Source: Pedobacter sp. UBA1951
GTDB lineage: Bacteria > Bacteroidota > Bacteroidia > Sphingobacteriales > Sphingobacteriaceae
Length of the DNA: 21,542 nucleotides
Reading direction: 5' to 3'
NCBI GenBank assembly: GCA_002336465.1
Contig: DDEP01000228.1
Location: 1 to 21,542 of the forward strand
Both the position numbers and the translations under genes were made by a program. The notes under the pieces were generated by a model that saw only the letters and a list, made by a program, of their open reading frames with translations, was not told the DNA's origin and did no database searches. Below are positions 16,340-21,542 of this stretch, piece after piece. Position 1 is the first letter of the stretch. Each line of letters opens with the position of its first letter.

Positions 16340-17476
16340 TTATTCGAAATAATTGAGCGTTTTATATCCGCCTTGTTTAAGGTACTCATCTTTCTTCATC
16401 AATTTCAAATCAGATGAGACCATATCCTTAACTAATGCCGGAAGATCATATTTAGGCTGCCACCCTAATTGGTTTTTTGACTTAGATGGATCTCCAAGCA
16501 ATAAATCAACTTCTGTAGGCCTAAAATATTTAGGATCTACCTTTACCACGGTTTGACCTAAATTTAAAACATTTAAATTCAATCCCAAGGCTTTAGCTTT
16601 TTCTGTATCAACATCAATAATTACACCTTTTTCATTCTCATCCTTTCCTGAGAATTCAATTATAATGCCTAACTCTGCAAAGCTCATTCTAACAAAATCC
16701 CTTACAGTAGTAGTAATACCCGTTGCAATAACGTAATCTTCAGGCTTTTCTTGTTGCAAAATTAACCACATAGCCTCCACGTAATCTTTGGCATGACCCC
16801 AGTCTCTTTGAGCTGAAAGATTGCCAAGATACAAACATTTCTGCAGGCCTAAAGCAATTTTAGAAGCAGCTCGTGTTATTTTTCGTGTAACGAAAGTTTC
16901 GCCACGCAAGGGACTTTCATGATTAAAAAGAATACCGTTACAAGCAAACATATCATATGCTTCACGATAGTTTACCGTAATCCAGTATCCATATATTTTA
17001 GCAACAGCATATGGTGAACGCGGATAAAAAGGCGTTGATTCGCTTTGAGGTACAGCTTGCACCAGTCCGTAAAGTTCAGAAGTAGATGCTTGGTACACTT
17101 TAGTTTTTTTGGTTAGCCCTAAAATCCTAATCGCTTCCAAAATACGCAGGGTGCCTATGCCATCTGCATTCGCTGTGTATTCAGGCATTTCAAAACTCAC
17201 TCTTACATGGCTCATCGCTGCCAGATTATAAATCTCGTCAGGTTGAGTTTCCTGAATTATTCGAATCAAATTAGTGGAATCTGTTAAATCTCCATAATGA
17301 AGCTTAAATTTAACATTATCTTCATGTTGATCCTGATAAAGATGGTCTATTCGGTCTGTGTTAAACAAAGACGATCTTCTTTTAATACCATGTACAAAAT
17401 AACCTTTCTTTAACAGGAATTCTGTTAAATAGGCACCATCCTGGCCGGTCACTCCCGTAATTAGTGCAACTTTCAT
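16340..17476 (-). CDS. gmd: GDP-mannose 4,6-dehydratase
   Basis: A 378-residue extended SDR enzyme converting GDP-mannose to GDP-4-keto-6-deoxymannose, the precursor of GDP-fucose, -rhamnose and -perosamine. From the ATG at 17476 the residues fall where the family has them: GVTGQDG (8-14) binds NADP, STSELYG (131-137) supplies Thr132 and Glu134, and YAVAK (156-160) supplies Tyr156 and Lys160. Other signatures are GDLTDSTNL (62-70), MSHVRVSFE (88-96), NHESPLRGETFVTRK (185-199) and RDWGHAKDYVEAMW. The frame stays open for 27 more codons upstream (to 17557), but that leader has no family match. It is the first gene of the operon. No second-step enzyme (Fcl, Rmd, Per) is in the window, so the final 6-deoxy sugar cannot be named. 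Confidence 0.93.
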   Translation of the reverse strand: MKVALITGVTGQDGAYLTEFLLKKGYFVHGIKRRSSLFNTDRIDHLYQDQHEDNVKFKLHYGDLTDSTNLIRIIQETQPDEIYNLAAMSHVRVSFEMPEYTANADGIGTLRILEAIRILGLTKKTKVYQASTSELYGLVQAVPQSESTPFYPRSPYAVAKIYGYWITVNYREAYDMFACNGILFNHESPLRGETFVTRKITRAASKIALGLQKCLYLGNLSAQRDWGHAKDYVEAMWLILQQEKPEDYVIATGITTTVRDFVRMSFAELGIIIEFSGKDENEKGVIIDVDTEKAKALGLNLNVLNLGQTVVKVDPKYFRPTEVDLLLGDPSKSKNQLGWQPKYDLPALVKDMVSSDLKLMKKDEYLKQGGYKTLNYFE

Positions 17477-17782
17477 CTTATTTTTAGTAAATTTTAATTC
17501 TACCGCAATGCCCTGTAATAATAATGTTGCAAGCAGTATTTTTGCGCTAAAATACACTTTTTCTTTAAGATTGAAACATTCCTACTTCCGAATATATTCC
17601 AAAAACACAGCTTGTTTTTTGCTGATTTTACCCCATAACCTTCTTTTACATAACTATAATCTATCAATTGATTATTCAAGTCTTTTTAATGTTTATAAAA
17701 AGTCTAAAACCCTCCTTTATTGCTATTCTAATCACAAATTGTTTTTACAGAAAAGGCTACTGCAACGATGAAGAATTTGCAG

Positions 17783-17814
17783 TTTGCTAATTATTAACAT
17801 TTTACTTACTTTTG
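17783..17814 (+). promoter_or_regulatory. Bacteroidota-type promoter for rpsP
   Basis: A full match to the -7 element TAnnTTTG (TACTTTTG, 17807-17814) lies 20 bases downstream of a -33 TTTG (17783-17786). The predicted transcription start is near 17819-17821, giving a leader of about 50 bases before rpsP. Known: this element pair is the primary sigma factor consensus in Bacteroides and Flavobacterium. The call is a pattern match only. Confidence 0.72.
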
Positions 17815-17830
17815 CATCCCCGCAACACGG

Positions 17831-17843
17831 AGTTCCGGGAACT
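17831..17843 (+). promoter_or_regulatory. Small inverted repeat in the rpsP leader
   Basis: AGTTCCGGGAACT can fold into a five-pair stem (AGTTC/GAACT) with a CGG loop, about 10-12 bases downstream of the predicted start of the rpsP transcript and 28 bases before the start codon. It could be a leader hairpin affecting mRNA stability or S16 feedback, or a protein-binding palindrome. The stem is short and no function is established. Confidence 0.3.
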
Positions 17844-17871
17844 ATGTTGAATACATAAATTTAATACAAGA

Positions 17872-18417
17872 ATGGCAACTAAAATCAGATTGCAAAGATT
17901 TGGTAAAAAAGGAAAACCTTTTTACCACGTAGTGGTAGCAGATTCACGTGCTCCAAGAGATGGTAAGTTCATTGAGCGTTTAGGTTCTTATAACCCAAAC
18001 ACCAATCCAGCAACCATCGAAATCAACTTCGAAAAAGCTGTAAAATGGGTACTTAACGGTGCTGAACCTACAGATACAGCTCGTGCTATTTTATCTTACA
18101 AAGGTGTTCTTTACAAAAAACACTTAGAAGGTGGTGTTAGAAAAGGTGCTTTAACTCCTGAACAAGCAGAAGAAAAATTTGCTAAATGGTTAGAAGAAAA
18201 AGGCAGCAAAATCACTGGTAAAGTAGATGGTTTAGCCGCTAAAAAAGCTGAAAACAGAAAAGCAGCTTTAGCAGCAGAAGCGAAGAAAAAAGAAGAGAAA
18301 GCAGCAGCTATTGCAGCTAAAAATGCTCCAGTAGCTGAAGAAACAGCTGAAACTGAAGAACCTCAAACCGAGGAACCAGCAGCTGAAGAAACTCAAGCAG
18401 AAAATAACGCTGAATAA
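17872..18417 (+). CDS. rpsP: 30S ribosomal protein S16, with long C-terminal tail
   Basis: The first about 85 residues are a clear S16 (start MATKIRLQRFGKKGKPFYHVVVADSRAPRDGKFIERLGSYNP split over residues 1-42, then WVLNGAEPTDTARAIL at about 59-74). S16 binds 16S rRNA and is needed for 30S assembly. At 181 residues it is about twice the usual bacterial length; the extra 100 residues are rich in Lys, Ala and Glu, with a helical stretch (KKAENRKAALAAEAKKKEEK) and an acidic Glu/Thr/Pro/Ala end. Long S16 tails of this sort are common in Bacteroidota. The codon choice looks more regular than in the sugar genes, as expected for a highly expressed gene. It has its own promoter and a strong terminator just after it. 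Confidence 0.97.
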   Translation: MATKIRLQRFGKKGKPFYHVVVADSRAPRDGKFIERLGSYNPNTNPATIEINFEKAVKWVLNGAEPTDTARAILSYKGVLYKKHLEGGVRKGALTPEQAEEKFAKWLEEKGSKITGKVDGLAAKKAENRKAALAAEAKKKEEKAAAIAAKNAPVAEETAETEEPQTEEPAAEETQAENNAE

Positions 18418-18437
18418 TCAGATTATTGATATGCATC

Positions 18438-18472
18438 AAATAGCGTTTCGAAATTCGAAACGCTATTTTTTT
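18438..18472 (+). terminator. Strong intrinsic terminator between rpsP and rimM
   Basis: A perfect 14-pair stem (AAATAGCGTTTCGA, 18438-18451, against TCGAAACGCTATTT, 18455-18468) encloses a 3-base loop and runs into seven T residues (18466-18472). It starts 20 bases after the rpsP stop codon and ends 16 bases before the rimM start. The arrangement should end most rpsP transcripts and leave rimM to read-through. Confidence 0.88.
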
Positions 18473-18488
18473 ATAAATTAAATTTATT

Positions 18489-19013
18489 ATGACACTGAAC
18501 GAGGCATTTTATATAGGCTACATAACCAAAACAAAAGGATTGAAGGGAGAGCTGCAAATCTTTTTTGAATTTGAAAATTATGATGAATTAGACCTTGAAG
18601 TACTGTTTCTCGAAATCAACTCAAAGCTGGTTCCCTTTTTTGTAGATCAACACAAGCTTTACCCTAATAGCACCGGATTATTTCTTTTTGAAGACTTAGA
18701 TAGTATAGATAAAATCAAAGACCTTGTCAAAAAGAAAGTTTATCTGCCATTGAGCAAAATGCCTGTTCGTGATGAAGATGAATTTTACTATACAGATTTA
18801 GTAGATTACATGGCAGTAGATGAAAATTTAGGCGAACTGGGTAAAATTATTGCTGTTAATGAATATCCTCAACAATTTGTAGCCACAGTTGTTTATCAAG
18901 AGAAGGAAATCTTATTCCCATTAAACGAAGATTTCATTGTGGAGATTGATGAACATGAAAAGGTATTACATTTAGATTTACCTGAAGGATTATTAGATGT
19001 GTATCTACAGTAG
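18489..19013 (+). CDS. rimM: 16S rRNA processing/ribosome maturation factor RimM
   Basis: The 174-residue protein has the two RimM parts: an N-terminal barrel (about 1-90, with YIGYITKTKGLKGELQIFFE, the family opening) and a C-terminal PRC-barrel (about 100-170, with YYTDLVDYMAVDE, LGKIIAVNEYPQQ and the ending LHLDLPEGLLDVYL). RimM binds S19 and aids 30S head maturation and 16S processing. Its place after rpsP is the classic order. No promoter is evident in the 16 bases between the terminator and the start, so expression should depend on read-through from rpsP. Length is normal (165-180). Confidence 0.95.
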   Translation: MTLNEAFYIGYITKTKGLKGELQIFFEFENYDELDLEVLFLEINSKLVPFFVDQHKLYPNSTGLFLFEDLDSIDKIKDLVKKKVYLPLSKMPVRDEDEFYYTDLVDYMAVDENLGELGKIIAVNEYPQQFVATVVYQEKEILFPLNEDFIVEIDEHEKVLHLDLPEGLLDVYLQ

Positions 19014-19047
19014 TCTTCTACGGGTTTGCTTTTCATACTGATGATTT

Positions 19048-19716
19048 ATGAAACGTTATTTAGTAATTTTCGGCATTTTTATTTTGTTTGCATCATGCAG
19101 CAATAACTCATCTAAGAACGAAGAAAAACTAGACACGATTAGTTTGGCTAACAGCTATAAGAAAGATAACCCTCAACAAAAAAATTCTACACCTATATCA
19201 TCAGGAAATACCCAACAAGATTCGATCTTTAAAATTGCTAGTCAAATTTTAACATCCTTAAAGCAACGCAACTACCAAGTATTCTCATTAAACTTTCATC
19301 CCCAAAAAGGAGTTCTTTTCTCTCCTTACGGATTTATAGATGTAAAAAAAAGCAAACGATTATTGGCAAAAGATTTTTTAGAATCTATTGAAAAAAACTG
19401 GACCTTAACTTGGGGCACTTATGATGGATCTGGCGAAATTATGCAGTTAAAGGTTATTCCTTATCTCGATAAGTTCGTTTATAATGCTGATTTCGAGAAA
19501 GCACCTCAAAAAGCTTTTAACCAAATTATTAAACAAGGTAACTCTAAGAGTAACTTAAAAAGCATATTTCCTGAAGCTCTTTTTGTAGAGTATCATTTTA
19601 CTGGGTCTGATAGTGCTTTAAACGGCATGGATTGGCAAAGTTTACGTCTTGTATTTGAAAGGTTCCAAGGCCAATACTATCTCATTGCTGTGGTACACGA
19701 TCAATGGACAACATGA
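19048..19716 (+). CDS. Uncharacterised lipoprotein with a conserved C-terminal domain
   Basis: The 222-residue protein starts with a lipoprotein signal (MKRYLVIFGIFILFASC; lipobox FASC, lipidated Cys17) and a Ser/Asn/Lys/Gln-rich linker to about residue 60. The remainder is a folded domain with recognisable blocks: FSPYGFIDV, LTWGTYDGSGEIMQL, DKFVYNADF, FVEYHFTGSD, GMDWQSLRLVFE and a final AVVHDQWT. I recall such blocks from a widespread uncharacterised secreted domain in Bacteroidota and some Firmicutes, but no function is known to me. It lies 34 bases after rimM, so it may be co-transcribed with it, and it is not a usual member of the rpsP-rimM-trmD cluster. Acidic residues do follow Cys17 but not in the immediate +2 position, so surface export is uncertain. 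Confidence 0.8.
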   Translation: MKRYLVIFGIFILFASCSNNSSKNEEKLDTISLANSYKKDNPQQKNSTPISSGNTQQDSIFKIASQILTSLKQRNYQVFSLNFHPQKGVLFSPYGFIDVKKSKRLLAKDFLESIEKNWTLTWGTYDGSGEIMQLKVIPYLDKFVYNADFEKAPQKAFNQIIKQGNSKSNLKSIFPEALFVEYHFTGSDSALNGMDWQSLRLVFERFQGQYYLIAVVHDQWTT

Positions 19717-19754
19717 TCTAAAGAAAAACAAATTAGACTTTTTGTAAATTATAC

Positions 19755-19770
19755 TTGACATTAATGTAAA
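19755..19770. promoter_or_regulatory. Palindrome over the promoter spacer, candidate repressor operator
   Basis: ACATTAATGT (19758-19767) is a perfect 10-base palindrome. It extends to an imperfect 16-base one (TTGACATTAATGTAAA, 7 of 8 pairs) covering the -33 TTG and the upstream spacer. TTGACAT recurs at 19798-19804 over the start codon. A dyad at this place is what an autoregulating Xre repressor would bind; the Xre gene is second in the transcript. Pattern-based inference only. Confidence 0.42.
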
Positions 19771-19786
19771 ATATACTTTATATTTG
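19755..19786 (+). promoter_or_regulatory. Bacteroidota-type promoter for the membrane protein/Xre pair
   Basis: TATATTTG (19779-19786) is a full match to TAnnTTTG, with TTG (19755-19757, inside TTGACA) 21 bases upstream. The predicted start near 19791-19793 would leave a leader of only about 10-12 bases before the ATG at 19803. It makes the downstream genes, possibly including trmD, independent of the rpsP promoter. Confidence 0.68.
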
Positions 19787-19802
19787 GTAAAATTTATTTG
19801 AC

Positions 19803-20252
19803 ATGAAAAATCGTATTTTACTCCCCAACAAATACAAGGTATTCGGTTGGATCTTATTTCTTGCCTCAACGGTGTTAGGTTATTTCTGCTTGGCATTTGA
19901 TTTTAAAATCAATGGCTTTCAAATATATCTTCCACCAGAAAATGAAGACAGCCCGCTGAACTTTGCAGATTACAATCTTACCAATGAGTTGGCTTTTTTA
20001 GGAATTACAATTGGCTTATTGATGGTTGTTTTCGCTAAAGAAAAGATAGAAGATGAGTACATTTCGCATTTACGCCTTAAAAGCTTGCAATGGGCTGTAC
20101 TTATAAGCTATGCCATTATCTTAATTTTAAACTTTTCTAGCTATGGCTTAAGCTTCGCCATATTTATGATTTATAATACTTGGACCACATTAATATTATT
20201 TATTATCATATTTAACTGGAATTTATATCGCTCCAGAAAGGAGGCTGCTTAA
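19803..20252 (+). CDS. Small four-helix membrane protein paired with an Xre regulator
   Basis: The 149-residue protein has four predicted transmembrane helices, roughly residues 9-30, 62-79, 94-112 and 116-140, with a short Pro/Glu/Asp loop between the first two and a basic tail (RSRKEAA). There is no signal peptide or enzyme motif. A small multi-helix membrane protein encoded one base before a 66-residue Xre-type regulator is a recurring pair in Bacteroidota and Firmicutes; some are annotated DUF2178-like. The function is unknown; it may sense membrane or envelope conditions and influence the regulator. It has its own promoter, and one base separates its stop from the regulator start. Confidence 0.78.
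   Translation: MKNRILLPNKYKVFGWILFLASTVLGYFCLAFDFKINGFQIYLPPENEDSPLNFADYNLTNELAFLGITIGLLMVVFAKEKIEDEYISHLRLKSLQWAVLISYAIILILNFSSYGLSFAIFMIYNTWTTLILFIIIFNWNLYRSRKEAA
20237..20244 (+). promoter_or_regulatory. Perfect Shine-Dalgarno for the Xre gene
   Basis: AAAGGAGG lies inside the last codons of the membrane-protein gene, 9 bases before the regulator ATG at 20254. Such strong anti-16S matches are rare in Bacteroidota and are not seen before the other genes here. It fixes the start codon and suggests efficient independent initiation of the regulator. Confidence 0.7.
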
Positions 20253-20253
20253 T

Positions 20254-20454
20254 ATGAAGAACAGTATTAAAGTACAACGAGCCATCAAGAACATTACCCA
20301 AGCTGAACTAGCTGAGATGATACAAGTCTCGAGGCAAACTATAAACACAATCGAATCGGGAAAATACGTACCTTCAACTGTATTGGCATTGAAAATAGCA
20401 AAGGTTTTTAATGTGAAAGTAGAAGATATCTTTGAACTTGATGACAACGAGTAA
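20254..20454 (+). CDS. Small Xre/YozG-type transcriptional regulator
   Basis: The 66-residue protein is a single HTH_3 domain: LTQ-type helix 2 (ITQAELAEMIQVSRQTINTIESGKYVPS in segments from about 14 to 41) followed by ALKIAKVFNVKVEDIFEL. This is the YozG-like minimal Cro/CI form, which binds DNA as a dimer and usually represses its own operon. It is translated from a strong Shine-Dalgarno one base after the membrane-protein gene. The palindrome across the shared promoter is a candidate binding site. trmD starts 29 bases downstream, so the regulator may affect trmD transcription. Confidence 0.9.
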   Translation: MKNSIKVQRAIKNITQAELAEMIQVSRQTINTIESGKYVPSTVLALKIAKVFNVKVEDIFELDDNE

Positions 20455-20483
20455 ACCAAGGATGAAATGTTTATCTTTGCAGG

Positions 20484-21158
20484 ATGCGTTTTGACATTAT
20501 ATCTGTATTACCTGACCTGTTAAGTAGTCCATTTGCCCACTCTATCTTACAAAGGGCGCAAAGCAAGGGTATTGCGCAAATCCATGTTCATAACCTAAGA
20601 GATTACGCCAATAACAAGCATAAAAGTGTTGATGATTATCCTTATGGTGGCGGCAGCGGAATGGTGATGGGCATAGAACCTTTCGCTGCTTGCATAGAAA
20701 AACTCCAAGCAGAAAGATCTTATGATGAAGTTATTTTTATGACTCCAGATGGCGAAACGCTTAATCAAACTATAGCTAACAATTTATCTACTAAAGAAAA
20801 TATCATTGTTTTATGCGGCCACTACAAGGGCATCGATCAACGTATCCGTGATATTTTTGTAACAAAAGAAATCTCTATCGGAGATTATGTTTTATCTGGA
20901 GGAGAATTACCAGCCGCGGTATTGGTAGATGCAATAACACGATTAATACCCGGCGTACTTAACGATGAGACTTCAGCCTTATCAGATAGCTTTCAAGGAG
21001 ATTTGTTAGACGCTCCTGTTTACACCCGACCTGCAGAATGGCGAGGCCATAAAGTACCTGATGTACTTTTAAGTGGTCATGAGGCCAAGATAAACGAATG
21101 GAGGTACGATGAGGCTTTAAAGCGCACACAAACCAGGCGACCAGATTTGCTGAAATAA
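20484..21158 (+). CDS. trmD: tRNA (guanine-N1)-methyltransferase TrmD
   Basis: The 224-residue protein is a SPOUT-class methyltransferase that makes m1G37 in tRNAs read with G at 36, preventing +1 frameshifts. Signatures are RFDIISVLPDLL (2-13), DDYPYGGGSGMVM (50-62), VLCGHYKGIDQRI (109-121) and EISIGDYVLSGGELPA (129-144), the last two forming the trefoil knot that binds S-adenosylmethionine. The C-terminal part with PVYTRPAEWRG and KRTQTRRPDLL holds the tRNA-binding domain. The length is normal (220-255). It stands apart from rimM by three unrelated genes, whereas rimM and trmD are often adjacent. A TATCTTTG just before the start (20472-20479) lacks a matching -33 box, so its own promoter is doubtful. 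Confidence 0.97.
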   Translation: MRFDIISVLPDLLSSPFAHSILQRAQSKGIAQIHVHNLRDYANNKHKSVDDYPYGGGSGMVMGIEPFAACIEKLQAERSYDEVIFMTPDGETLNQTIANNLSTKENIIVLCGHYKGIDQRIRDIFVTKEISIGDYVLSGGELPAAVLVDAITRLIPGVLNDETSALSDSFQGDLLDAPVYTRPAEWRGHKVPDVLLSGHEAKINEWRYDEALKRTQTRRPDLLK

Positions 21159-21174
21159 CCCCAGTTTACCTCTA

Positions 21175-21525
21175 TTATTTACTTAATAGCGCTATAATTT
21201 TATCCTTATCTTTTATCTGAGACTTTAAAGTTTCTACCATTTCTTGGCAACTTTTAAACTCCGTTTTATAAATGGAGTTATACTCCTCTAAAGGCTCATT
21301 AATAGTTGTTTTAGTTAAAATATCATATTCGGCTGGATCGGTAAAAAACCGTGAAACCGACACATTCAATATTTTAGCCATCTTTTGTATATCGAGATAT
21401 TTAATAGAACCTCTTATCAAGCTTAGCCTTAATCCATCAAAAGTTTTTCCCATCTCCGCGGCCAGCCAGCTCAAAGAACGGTTCTGCTCTGCAAGAATGC
21501 CATCTACCACCGATTTTAAAAACAT
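21175..21525 (-). CDS. Small HTH-like DNA-binding protein with C-terminal coiled coil
   Basis: The 116-residue protein is convergent with trmD (16 bases between the stops). Residues about 1-65 look like a Cro/CI-type helix-turn-helix (SLSWLAAEMGKTFDGLRLSL, then YLDIQKMAKILNVSVSRFF), with the common final helix of Xre repressors. Residues about 80-116 are charged and probably form a coiled coil (FKSCQEMVETLKSQIKDKDKII). The frame stays open to the window edge (17 more bases), so a start further upstream cannot be excluded; the ATG at 21525 is taken because it fits the domain. The protein resembles small regulators found singly in Bacteroidota chromosomes; the target is unknown. Confidence 0.65.
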   Translation of the reverse strand: MFLKSVVDGILAEQNRSLSWLAAEMGKTFDGLRLSLIRGSIKYLDIQKMAKILNVSVSRFFTDPAEYDILTKTTINEPLEEYNSIYKTEFKSCQEMVETLKSQIKDKDKIIALLSK

Positions 21526-21542
21526 AATATAATTATCTGTTG

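Larger units (their letters stand above)
17477..17871. other. Divergent intergenic region between gmd and rpsP
   Basis: This stretch of about 395 bases is AT-rich and has no credible coding sequence; the open frames crossing it read as low-complexity Leu/Asn/Ser/Tyr-rich peptides without family resemblance. The right end carries the rpsP promoter and leader. For the gmd operon I found no full TAnnTTTG element on the minus strand, only imperfect ones (TATTTTAG in the 17521-17580 segment). On the minus strand a TGCGGTAG octamer (17500-17507), 24 bases before the gmd start codon, matches 7 of 8 positions of the enterobacterial ops element, which may be chance. Confidence 0.6.

Noticed and set aside
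17508..17771. 87-codon plus-strand open frame in the gmd-rpsP intergenic region
   Set aside because: Low-complexity composition, no recognisable domain or start signal, and it overlaps the gmd leader; typical chance frame in AT-rich DNA.
19717..19754. Terminator after the lipoprotein gene
   Set aside because: Only a five-pair AT-only stem (ACAAA/TTTGT) can form; too weak to call.
20472..20479. TATCTTTG immediately before trmD as a dedicated promoter
   Set aside because: It matches TAnnTTTG, but there is no TTG about 20 bases upstream and the transcript would start at or after the start codon. A leaderless transcript cannot be excluded.
21186..21195. ATAGCGCTAT palindrome as a terminator between trmD and the convergent gene
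   Set aside because: It has no loop, no T-run directly after it, and lies inside the 3' end of the HTH-like gene.

Overview
The window looks like chromosomal DNA from a Bacteroidota bacterium, probably of the Sphingobacteriaceae (Pedobacter-like). This is inferred from the AT-rich composition, the scarcity of Shine-Dalgarno sequences, two promoters fitting the Bacteroidota pattern (TTG about 20 bases before TAnnTTTG), a ribosomal protein S16 with a long Ala/Glu/Lys-rich tail, and the resemblance of the proteins. No mobile element, CRISPR array, tRNA or rRNA was seen.

Region A (positions 1-17476, all minus strand) is one tightly packed surface-polysaccharide operon of 17 genes, read from right to left. 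It opens with gmd (GDP-mannose 4,6-dehydratase) and a Wza-type SLBB export protein. Next come four genes (wbpA, wbpE, wbpD, wbpB type) that together make UDP-2,3-diacetamido-2,3-dideoxy-glucuronic acid, and then a Wzz-type chain-length protein. After that comes a nine-gene nonulosonic-acid module: 4,6-dehydratase (LegB), aminotransferase (LegC), PglD/LegH-type acyltransferase, NeuB-type synthase (LegI), NeuC-type hydrolysing 2-epimerase (LegG), a sugar formyltransferase, a PIG-L/LmbE deacetylase, a CBS-domain sugar nucleotidyltransferase (PtmE-like) and a CMP-sugar synthetase (LegF). The first 66 codons of a Wzx-type flippase follow and run off the left edge. Most junctions are 1-14 base overlaps or gaps of a few bases, so the block is very probably co-transcribed and often translationally coupled. 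No glycosyltransferase or polymerase is in the window; they should lie beyond the flippase.

The combination predicts a capsule, O-antigen or exopolysaccharide containing a legionaminic-acid-type sugar, plausibly N-formylated by the deacetylase/formyltransferase pair, together with a diacetamido-uronic acid and a 6-deoxyhexose made from GDP-mannose. The GDP route to legionaminic acid (PtmE plus LegB/C/H/G/I/F) is known from Campylobacter. The formylation step is inference.

Region B (17477-17871) is the divergent intergenic region. It holds a good promoter for rpsP and no convincing one for gmd.

Region C (17872-21158, plus strand) is the rpsP-rimM-trmD translation/tRNA-modification cluster. 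It has a strong intrinsic terminator between rpsP and rimM. Three extra genes stand between rimM and trmD: an uncharacterised lipoprotein, a four-helix membrane protein and a small Xre-type repressor, the last two with their own promoter and a palindrome over its spacer. Region D (21175-21525, minus strand) is a small HTH-like protein gene convergent with trmD.
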